This document shows, piece by piece, positions 7,705-13,420 of a stretch of DNA of 13,465 bases. Origin of the DNA: Thermoplasmata archaeon (GTDB lineage Archaea; Thermoplasmatota; Thermoplasmata; Thermoplasmatales; Thermoplasmataceae); NCBI GenBank assembly GCA_021799315.1, contig JAJZAR010000036.1:1-13465 (forward strand), read 5' to 3'. Under the pieces are notes generated by a model. It worked only from the letters and a program-made list of their open reading frames with translations. It did not search any database and had not been told where the DNA came from. The position numbers were made by a program, and so were the translations under genes. Within the stretch, counting starts at the first letter, position 1. Every line of letters begins with the position of its first letter.

Positions 7705-8562
7705 ATGAAAATTTTCGCACTAAAAGAGAATGAGAAGAGAGTAGAATATGCTGAGAAAAATGGGAAAATATACAGGTTAAATAAGCCAGCAATGGACCTA
7801 TTAATGAATGAAGGCCTTTCTCAAATTCCTGGCGACGAGATTAACTTGAATTTTTCGGATGTTGTGAATGGACAGAAGTCAAAATACGATCTGGACATAC
7901 CCATTCTACCCCCTGAAATATGGGGGACTGGAATCTCTTATTATATATCCAGAACAAGATATTCTGAAGATGATGTTGCAAAAATAATGGGTAAGACTAT
8001 CTATGAACTTGTTTATGAATCTGAGCGTCCGGAAATATTCTTCAAAGGCACGGTTGCGAGATGCGTTCCACCTTTTGGCAATGTATCCATAAGATCTGAT
8101 TCTAAGTGGACTTTACCGGAGCCAGAGCTTGCAGTGTGCATTAATTCCCACGGCAAAATACTGGGCTATACTGTTTTTGATGACGTCTCAGCAAGGGATA
8201 TTGAAGCTGAAAATCCACTATTCCTTCCCGAATCAAAAATATACGATGGATGTGCATCCTTCGGCCCAGTGTTAGTTACGCCAGATGAATTCACTGACCC
8301 TTACTCGCTTGACATAAAAATGCGCATATATAGGGATGATAAGTTATTTTTTGAAGGGAAAACAAACTCAAAAAACATTCGAACAAAGATAGAAACACAG
8401 ATAAAATGGCTGATGAAAGATAATTCTATCCCGGCTGGTACCATCCTTACAACTGGAACATCAATCATTCCTGGAAAGGATCAGGGCTTAAAACATGGTG
8501 ACAAAGTAGAGATCAGTATACATGGTATAGGTACATTGACAACGGGAGTTATAAAGAAATAG
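7705..8562 (+). CDS. 2-keto-3-deoxy-D-xylonate (arabinonate) dehydratase, FAH fold
   Basis: This enzyme should dehydrate 2-keto-3-deoxy-D-xylonate (identical to 2-keto-3-deoxy-D-arabinonate) to 2,5-dioxopentanoate, the third chemical step of the archaeal Weimberg pathway. The 285-residue protein has a small N-terminal domain and a fumarylacetoacetate-hydrolase-type domain (about 65-283). Predicted Mg2+ ligands are Glu139 and Glu141 (PEPELAV) and Asp160 (FDDVSARD); Glu110 (RPEIFFKG) and Lys178 (PESKIYDG) complete the site. These keep the spacing I recall for the Sulfolobus enzyme (E114, E143, E145, D164, K182), shifted by four. Other FAH-family hydrolases share the metal motif, but the RPEIFFKGT and YTVFDDVSARDIE stretches and the neighbours favour the dehydratase. 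It has its own promoter and converges with the downstream dehydratase gene. Confidence 0.92.
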   Translation: MKIFALKENEKRVEYAEKNGKIYRLNKPAMDLLMNEGLSQIPGDEINLNFSDVVNGQKSKYDLDIPILPPEIWGTGISYYISRTRYSEDDVAKIMGKTIYELVYESERPEIFFKGTVARCVPPFGNVSIRSDSKWTLPEPELAVCINSHGKILGYTVFDDVSARDIEAENPLFLPESKIYDGCASFGPVLVTPDEFTDPYSLDIKMRIYRDDKLFFEGKTNSKNIRTKIETQIKWLMKDNSIPAGTILTTGTSIIPGKDQGLKHGDKVEISIHGIGTLTTGVIKK

Positions 8563-8572
8563 AAAGGAGGTT
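8563..8572 (+). promoter_or_regulatory. Orphan Shine-Dalgarno-like sequence
   Basis: AAAGGAGGTT directly follows the stop codon of the ketodeoxyxylonate dehydratase and is nearly perfectly complementary to the 16S rRNA 3' end. No start codon at suitable spacing opens a frame of more than a few codons. It may be the leftover of a deleted downstream gene or simply chance. Confidence 0.3.
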
Positions 8573-8599
8573 ACATTACAACATAATAATTTTTGCCTC

Positions 8600-8640
8600 A
8601 GATTTCGAGTTAGATTATTTTTTGAAATGATTTGAAATCT
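8600..8640. terminator. Inverted repeat between convergent genes
   Basis: AGATTTC (8600-8606) and GAAATCT (8634-8640) form 7-bp arms around a 27-nt T-rich loop in the 143-bp gap between two convergent genes. It could act as a bidirectional stop, but the arms are short and the loop is long. Confidence 0.25.
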
Positions 8641-8705
8641 TAATTCGCTTAATTATGAAATGAATTTACCAACATATTTAGAGAATTCAATGGAGTTGAA
8701 AGTTT

Positions 8706-9902
8706 TCAGCTTTTATGAATCTTAAATGTATTCTTAACTACCCATCCCGGTTCCTCTGGAACATAGGGTCCCATGGAAGTTATTTCATACTTTTCGATTA
8801 TTTTCTCATCTATATCATTGCCAAGACCGGGGAGATCATTCAAGATTCTAAAAAATCCATTATCAAGTTTAAAGTTACTTTTTTTGATAATGTCCCTCTT
8901 CCACTGAGGCCAGAATGATTCAAAACTCTCCTGTATTAAAAAGTTTGGAATTGCGAAGTCCAGATTCATACTTGAAGAGTTCTGAACTGGACCGTAGGCA
9001 TTATGATATGCTACATCTATACCATAGGATCGGGCCATCGTAGAAGCACTGTATCCCTCCATCAGTCCAGTAAAATTAGCTATATCTGGTTGTATGATAT
9101 CCGTTAGATTTTCATTGAGGAATCTCAATAGGAGATTCCTGTTCAGAACCCTTTCTCCCAAAGCAACTGTAATATCTGTAGCATGACGGAATCTTACAAG
9201 ACCTTCTATTTGATCAGGATGCACAGGTTCTTCCATAAACATGATATCGTATTTTTCAATTTCCCTCGCGATTCTTATGGCTGCATTTGCGTTGAACCGC
9301 CCATGACATTCTATGAGCAAATCAAGATTCGGGCTTTCTGATCTCAGAGCTGAAATTACTTCCACTGCATGTTTTATGTGCTCAGTATCGATCGTATCAA
9401 ATGCATCGCCAAAGGGATCAAATTTAACAGCAGTAAACCCCATTTTCTCAGTTTTTCTGACTTTTGTTACAAATTCATCTGGGGTTACACAATCATCGTA
9501 CCAGGCATTTGCGTATGCTCTGAGTTTAGAATTACACTGGCCTCCGAACATCTTGTAAACTGGCATTCCATATATTTTACCCATAGCGTCCCACGATGCC
9601 ATTTCATAGGCACTCAGAGCGGCTGTAGTCTGCATTGACATTGGTAACCAATATTCATGTTTATATACTTCTTCCACATTTTTTCTGATATCTGTCACTT
9701 CCTTGCCTTTGAAAATCCTTGAAAGCTCTTTCAATTCTTCATAAACTGGTAAAGCCATAAGCTCGGTGGGTGCTTCTCCCCATCCAACATGACCATCATC
9801 TGTTGTAATTTTTACCAATAGAAGTAAGGAACTCCAAGGACTTGCTGAACTTCCAGTAGGCTCCCCCACCTCGAATATTTCAATTTCGGTAATTTTAGAC
9901 AT
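8706..9902 (-). CDS. Xylonate/gluconate dehydratase, enolase superfamily
   Basis: A mandelate racemase/muconate lactonizing enzyme-type sugar-acid dehydratase (398 residues, normal length), with an N-terminal capping domain (about 1-120) and a modified TIM barrel (about 130-375). Mg2+ ligands appear to be Glu198 (LIECHGRFN), Glu224 (FMEEPV) and Glu250 (ALGERV). Likely acid/base residues are His200 in ECHG and His300 in AYHNAYGP; strand two carries VKFDP (Lys160, Asp162). The ECHGRFN and YHNAYGP pattern is shared with archaeal gluconate dehydratases and with the Sulfolobus and haloarchaeal xylonate dehydratases. It should convert D-xylonate to 2-keto-3-deoxyxylonate; activity on gluconate or galactonate is quite possible. 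Xylonate is favoured because the ketodeoxyxylonate dehydratase lies next to it. ATG 9902 has no Shine-Dalgarno site and a TATA box 24 nt upstream. Confidence 0.9.
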   Translation of the reverse strand: MSKITEIEIFEVGEPTGSSASPWSSLLLLVKITTDDGHVGWGEAPTELMALPVYEELKELSRIFKGKEVTDIRKNVEEVYKHEYWLPMSMQTTAALSAYEMASWDAMGKIYGMPVYKMFGGQCNSKLRAYANAWYDDCVTPDEFVTKVRKTEKMGFTAVKFDPFGDAFDTIDTEHIKHAVEVISALRSESPNLDLLIECHGRFNANAAIRIAREIEKYDIMFMEEPVHPDQIEGLVRFRHATDITVALGERVLNRNLLLRFLNENLTDIIQPDIANFTGLMEGYSASTMARSYGIDVAYHNAYGPVQNSSSMNLDFAIPNFLIQESFESFWPQWKRDIIKKSNFKLDNGFFRILNDLPGLGNDIDEKIIEKYEITSMGPYVPEEPGWVVKNTFKIHKS

Positions 9903-9920
9903 ATTGTGTTATGGAATGAA

Positions 9921-9930
9921 TGTATTAAAC
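9921..9930 (-). promoter_or_regulatory. TATA box of the sugar-acid dehydratase
   Basis: On the minus strand GTTTAATACA is centred about 24 nt before ATG 9902. This fits a leaderless transcript starting at or next to the ATG. The palindrome at 9935-9952 abuts it on the upstream side, where a regulator would touch the BRE region. Confidence 0.55.
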
Positions 9931-9934
9931 GATT

Positions 9935-9952
9935 TTTTGCACTGGTGCAAAA
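9935..9952. promoter_or_regulatory. 18-bp palindromic operator candidate
   Basis: TTTTGCAC and GTGCAAAA are perfect 8-bp inverted arms around a TG spacer. The centre lies about 41 nt before the dehydratase start, directly upstream of its TATA box. The right half extended to GTGCAAAAGA also occurs before the aldehyde dehydrogenase gene, and TGCAAAAGA upstream of the GH3 gene. The size and symmetry suit a dimeric helix-turn-helix regulator. The site could also serve the divergent sugar dehydrogenase. Confidence 0.55.
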
Positions 9953-10011
9953 GAACCTTTCAGATTGAATATTAATTTCCGTATGAGCCTAGTTTCATCC
10001 CATACCTTTTG

Positions 10012-10045
10012 AAAAAATGACATATGATATGTATCAAAAAATGAC
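10012..10045 (+). promoter_or_regulatory. Direct repeats flanking a dyad before the sugar dehydrogenase
   Basis: AAAAAATGAC occurs at 10012-10021 and again at 10036-10045, 24 bp apart. The DNA between contains CATAT-G-ATATG (10021-10031), a near-symmetric dyad. The block ends 41 nt before ATG 10087, so it may hold regulator sites or the BRE/TATA region of that gene. AT-rich DNA makes chance a real possibility. Confidence 0.35.
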
Positions 10046-10086
10046 TATTAGTATTATGAAATACTTCCAAGAATAGTGAATTATTT

Positions 10087-11178
10087 ATGAAAGCCATAAT
10101 GGTAAAGCCCCCCGAAAGAGGTATAAAATTTAGCAATTTTACTGAAGATGAATCAGTTACAGGACAATTAAAAATAAGAACATTGGAAAATGGAATTTGT
10201 GGAACAGACAGAGAGATTGTAGCAGGCCTTTTAGGTGCATCTTCAATTCCAAAGGGTAGCAGCGAGATGGTGCTGGGTCATGAATGCGTAGGAGTCGTTG
10301 AAGAGGACGGAGACGTATTTAGAAAGGGAGACATAGTTATGCCAGTAAACAGAAGAGGTTGTGGGCAATGTGTAAACTGCCTTCTGGGAAGACCCGACTT
10401 CTGTGAAACTGGTAACTTTGTGGAGGCAGGTATAAAGGGCATGCACGGTTTCATGAGAGAAAGTTTCATGGATCAGGAAAAGTTTCTTGTGAAGGTACCT
10501 GGAACAATCATGAATTTTGCCATAATGGCTCAACCACTTTCAGATCTTGAGAAATCAGTTGAAGAAATACTAACCATGCAGAAAAGAATGCGCTGGAACT
10601 GTAATGATGGAACCTTCAACTGCAGAAAAGCGCTGGTCATTGGAACAGGTCCCATTGGTACATTAACTGCCATCCTGTTGAGGAGTTATGGATTTCAGGT
10701 TTCTGTCCTCAACAGAAGACCCGCTAATGAGAGAGAGAAGAGGATGTTCGAAATAACAGAAGTAAATTATGAAGATGGCGGAAATGATCTGATAAATATG
10801 TGGGATTCGGGAAAGACCTACGACTTGATCATTGAAGCCTCCGGAAGCGATGCTGCTTTTGTAGGGAAATCAATCCATTTATTGAAAAATAACGGAATAT
10901 TAGGCATATTTGGTTTTTCTTCAAGAGGCTCTGCGGTATTGGATCATTCTGCAGTGCAATCAATCGCGTATAAATCCATAGCTGTTGTAGGCTTAATCAA
11001 CGGTCAAAAACCTCACTTTGAAAGGGCCATGAATAGATTGGCTGAGTGGAAGTCTAAATGGCCGGGTCTTGTGGATGAATTCATAACGCGCAGCATTCCA
11101 GTCAACGATGAGAAGGAAATAAGATCCGCTCTAGAGAATAAAAAATCAGGAGAAATAAAGATTACAATAAAATGGTGA
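10087..11178 (+). CDS. gdh: Zinc-dependent glucose/xylose 1-dehydrogenase
   Basis: This medium-chain dehydrogenase resembles the Thermoplasma and Sulfolobus glucose dehydrogenases, which oxidise D-glucose, D-galactose and often D-xylose to the aldonolactone with NADP+. The protein has 363 residues. The catalytic zinc site is Cys38 (GICGTDR), His65 and Glu66 (LGHE) and probably Gln149 (MAQP). The structural zinc is held by Cys92, Cys95, Cys98 and Cys106. Glu113 (EAGIKGMHGFMR) matches the sugar-binding segment. The Rossmann motif GTGPIG is at 186-191 and is followed by NRRP (209-212), a signature of NADP+ preference. The C-terminus GEIKITIKW is typical of this group. In this locus the likely role is xylose oxidation, the entry to the Weimberg pathway; a role in glucose breakdown (non-phosphorylated Entner-Doudoroff) is also possible. 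No ribosome site precedes ATG 10087. Confidence 0.93.
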   Translation: MKAIMVKPPERGIKFSNFTEDESVTGQLKIRTLENGICGTDREIVAGLLGASSIPKGSSEMVLGHECVGVVEEDGDVFRKGDIVMPVNRRGCGQCVNCLLGRPDFCETGNFVEAGIKGMHGFMRESFMDQEKFLVKVPGTIMNFAIMAQPLSDLEKSVEEILTMQKRMRWNCNDGTFNCRKALVIGTGPIGTLTAILLRSYGFQVSVLNRRPANEREKRMFEITEVNYEDGGNDLINMWDSGKTYDLIIEASGSDAAFVGKSIHLLKNNGILGIFGFSSRGSAVLDHSAVQSIAYKSIAVVGLINGQKPHFERAMNRLAEWKSKWPGLVDEFITRSIPVNDEKEIRSALENKKSGEIKITIKW

Positions 11179-11193
11179 AAGAATTTTTTAATC

Positions 11194-11322
11194 TCAGTTA
11201 CCGAGGCGGCTCTCAAAAAACTGCGCGGTATTATACACCACTTTGTTAGAAACGCCCTTCATCTTTGACCGCCCATCTGCTATAGCGATCAAAGCGCTTT
11301 TGGCTGTGCAGGTATTGTCCCA
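11194..11322 (-). pseudogene. Unidentified open fragment, possible decayed gene
   Basis: On the minus strand 42 codons are open between two stops and read as plausible protein, for example AKSALIAIADGRSKMKGVSN and NTAQFFESRLGN, ending in TGA at 11196-11194. No start codon lies near the beginning. A second open frame upstream (about 11292-11415, containing ILFASYDGTIPAQPKAL) overlaps it and could be joined by one frameshift. I do not recognise the family. A remnant of a transposase or another lost gene is possible, as is chance. Confidence 0.2.
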
Positions 11323-11508
11323 TCATAACTTGCAAAAAGAATTTTAATGGCTACCAAAATCCAATAAACCAAATCGGATTTAACTTTTAGATCAATTGAA
11401 TGCTATGTTGTAGATGACTCCAATTTTGATTTGAACATCTTTCATAAATACCAAATTGAAACAATATAGAATTCATTGGAACGAAGACGAGGGAGAGTTT
11501 CAAGTTCC

Positions 11509-11537
11509 TTATAAAGAAGGATAATTTAGTATATAGT
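11509..11537 (+). promoter_or_regulatory. Promoter of the lipoyl synthase operon
   Basis: Two TATA-like boxes are present. CTTATAAAG at 11509-11517 would give a leader of about 15 nt. TTTAGTATATAGT at 11525-11537 is centred about 24 nt before ATG 11555 and would give a leaderless transcript. No Shine-Dalgarno site precedes the gene. Confidence 0.45.
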
Positions 11538-11554
11538 GAAAAAATATAACCCCG

Positions 11555-12415
11555 ATGCAGAGACCAGACTATGTAAAGGTAAAATTACCTTCTGGCCCCA
11601 CATTTAACAATGTAAACGGGCTTGTTAGAAGTAATTCTCTCCACACAGTATGTGAAGAGGCCAGATGCCCGAATCTTTCGGAGTGCTGGAGTTCTGGAAC
11701 TGCAACATTTATGATACTGGGAAAAAATTGCTCAAGAGGATGCAGGTTTTGTTCTGTTACTCACGGCAGAATGGAGGATCTGGACCCTCTTGAACCGGTA
11801 AAGGTGAAAAATGCAGTCATGTCTATGGGCGTAAAGTATGCTGTTATCACCTCTGTTGACAGGGATGATCTACAGGATCAGGGCGCTTCTCATTACGCAG
11901 AGACCATAAAGCAGGTAAAGAGTCTGGGGATCAGAGTGGAGGCACTTGTTCCTGACTTCAGGATGGAGAAAAATCTCATAGATATTGTGATGCAATCGCA
12001 TCCTGACGTCCTTGCTCACAACGTGGAAACTGTGGAAAGGTTGACACCCATGATTCGTGATCCAAGGGCATCATACATTCAGTCTCTCAGCGTTCTGTCC
12101 TACGTGAATGAACAATGGCCAGGTGTTGTGACGAAATCTTCCATAATGCTTGGCCATGGGGAAACTGATGATGAGATATCCACAACAATGGATGATCTGA
12201 TCCAGAGAGGAGTTAAAATACTGACCATAGGGCAGTATCTCAGGCCTTCAAAACTTCAACTGGAGGTGAAGGAATATAACTCTGCGGAAAGATTCAAAAG
12301 ATTGGAGAAACTTGGGTATGAAAAAGGATTCAGGTTTGTTGCATCTGGCCCGCTCGTAAGAACTTCTTACAGAGCATTTGAGGCATGGGCCTCTCAAAAT
12401 ATTACGCTTAATTAA
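11555..12415 (+). CDS. lipA: Lipoyl synthase
   Basis: A radical SAM enzyme that inserts two sulfur atoms into the octanoyl group on lipoyl domains. The 286-residue protein has both cluster motifs. Cys33, Cys38 and Cys44 (CEEARCPNLSEC) and Ser271 in the C-terminal RTSYRA motif hold the auxiliary 4Fe-4S cluster. Cys59, Cys63 and Cys66 (CSRGCRFC) hold the SAM-binding cluster. Further LipA signatures are TSVDRDDLQDQGASHY, the HNVETVERL motif, SSIMLGHGETDDEI and TIGQYLRPS. The length is normal for a version lacking an N-terminal extension. Only 12 nt separate it from the E1-alpha gene, so it is placed in an operon with the complex whose E2 subunit it would lipoylate. The octanoyl or lipoate ligase needed for the substrate is not in the window. 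Confidence 0.97.
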   Translation: MQRPDYVKVKLPSGPTFNNVNGLVRSNSLHTVCEEARCPNLSECWSSGTATFMILGKNCSRGCRFCSVTHGRMEDLDPLEPVKVKNAVMSMGVKYAVITSVDRDDLQDQGASHYAETIKQVKSLGIRVEALVPDFRMEKNLIDIVMQSHPDVLAHNVETVERLTPMIRDPRASYIQSLSVLSYVNEQWPGVVTKSSIMLGHGETDDEISTTMDDLIQRGVKILTIGQYLRPSKLQLEVKEYNSAERFKRLEKLGYEKGFRFVASGPLVRTSYRAFEAWASQNITLN

Positions 12416-12421
12416 GGTGAT
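12416..12421 (+). promoter_or_regulatory. Ribosome binding site of E1-alpha
   Basis: GGTGAT starts right after the lipoyl synthase stop codon and ends 6 nt before ATG 12428. It is a classic archaeal Shine-Dalgarno match and fixes this start. It contrasts with the probably leaderless first genes of the transcripts in this window. Confidence 0.7.
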
Positions 12422-12427
12422 TGGTTA

Positions 12428-13420
12428 ATGGAAGAAAAAGAAAAAATTTTGGAAGGATATAAGAAAATGGTGCTCTCCAGAACACTTGACGAAAAGATCG
12501 TGATGACACAGAGACAGGGACGAGTGGGCTTCTACACCCCCACAATGGGACAGGAAGCTTTGCAGATAGGACTGTCCATGGCTCTTGAACCCTATGACAT
12601 CGTTTACGAGTATTACAGAGATGTGCCCATGATGCTGCACAGAGGAGTGGAACCTGAAAAAATTATCGACCAGATTATGGGAAATTCAGCCGATAATGAA
12701 AAGGGGAGACAGATGCCTTCCCATTACAGTTCAAAGGAACATAATTTCATGTCCATCCAAAGCCCAGTTGCCACAAATCTCCCACCAGCTGTTGGAGCAG
12801 CCTATGCTCTGAAATACAGAAAGAAAGAGGGTATTGTTGTTGCATCCTTTGGTGATGGTTCAACATCGACACCGGACTTCCATGCTGCCATGAACCTGGC
12901 TGCAGTTTTCGAGGTGCCCGTCCTTTTCCTCTGCGAAAACAATAAATGGGCTATTTCCCTACCAGTTGAAAAACAGACAAAGGCAGAGATATGGAAGAAG
13001 GCAGAGGGATATGGAATGAGAGGCGTTAAGGTGGATGGGAACAACCTCCTTGACATGTACAAAGTTGCTAAAGAAGAAGTTGATAGAATGAGAAAAGACG
13101 GAAAACCAGTATTGATTGAGGCGGTCTCATACAGAATGGGACCACATTCAACCTCAGATGATCCTTCCAAATACAGAACCAATGAAATTCCTAAAAACTC
13201 TGAAAAGGATCCTATTGTGGTAGCTGAAAATGAACTTAAGAAAATGGAATTGCTCACTGATGAGCAGATCGCAGCAATAAAGACTGAAGCCAAGCTGAGA
13301 ATCGACAGAGTGTTTGATGAACGGGAGAAGATACCTCCTCCAAAACCTGATTCTCTCTTTGAGGATGTGTATGAAAAACTTAATTGGGTTCTGGAAGAAG
13401 AAAGGAGGGATTTCCTGTGA
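12428..13420 (+). CDS. 2-oxoacid dehydrogenase complex E1 component, alpha subunit
   Basis: This is the thiamine-diphosphate-binding subunit of a pyruvate or branched-chain 2-oxoacid dehydrogenase complex, which decarboxylates the oxoacid and passes the acyl group to lipoylated E2. The 330-residue protein has the thiamine diphosphate/Mg2+ motif from GDG (142-144) to ENN (170-172). Other markers are GFYTPTMGQEALQIG near residue 34, a YYRD segment near 62, and the HSTSDDPSKYR loop (240-250) that corresponds to the regulated loop of mitochondrial E1. Archaea mostly use ferredoxin-dependent oxidoreductases. In Thermoplasma a similar gene set was shown to encode a functional complex acting mainly on branched-chain 2-oxoacids, so that substrate is favoured but not proven here. 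It lies between lipoyl synthase and E1-beta in one operon. Confidence 0.93.
   Translation: MEEKEKILEGYKKMVLSRTLDEKIVMTQRQGRVGFYTPTMGQEALQIGLSMALEPYDIVYEYYRDVPMMLHRGVEPEKIIDQIMGNSADNEKGRQMPSHYSSKEHNFMSIQSPVATNLPPAVGAAYALKYRKKEGIVVASFGDGSTSTPDFHAAMNLAAVFEVPVLFLCENNKWAISLPVEKQTKAEIWKKAEGYGMRGVKVDGNNLLDMYKVAKEEVDRMRKDGKPVLIEAVSYRMGPHSTSDDPSKYRTNEIPKNSEKDPIVVAENELKKMELLTDEQIAAIKTEAKLRIDRVFDEREKIPPPKPDSLFEDVYEKLNWVLEEERRDFL
13401..13408 (+). promoter_or_regulatory. Ribosome binding site of E1-beta
   Basis: AAAGGAGG lies inside the end of the E1-alpha gene and ends 8 nt before GTG 13417. That is ideal spacing, whereas the downstream ATG at 13426 would be 17 nt away. It therefore decides for the GTG start. 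Confidence 0.7.

Larger units (their letters stand above)
11179..11554. other. Intergenic region between sugar dehydrogenase and lipoyl synthase
   Basis: This 376-bp stretch has no complete gene. A T6 run at 11184-11189, just after the dehydrogenase stop codon, may terminate transcription. The part from about 11197 to 11330 is visibly less AT-rich than the rest and contains an open minus-strand fragment. The last 60 bp hold lipoyl synthase promoter elements. It marks the border between the pentose locus and core-metabolism genes. Confidence 0.6.

Noticed and set aside
6010..10040. CATATG palindromes upstream of three pathway genes
   Set aside because: CATATG is expected several times by chance in DNA of this composition and length, so three copies carry little information.
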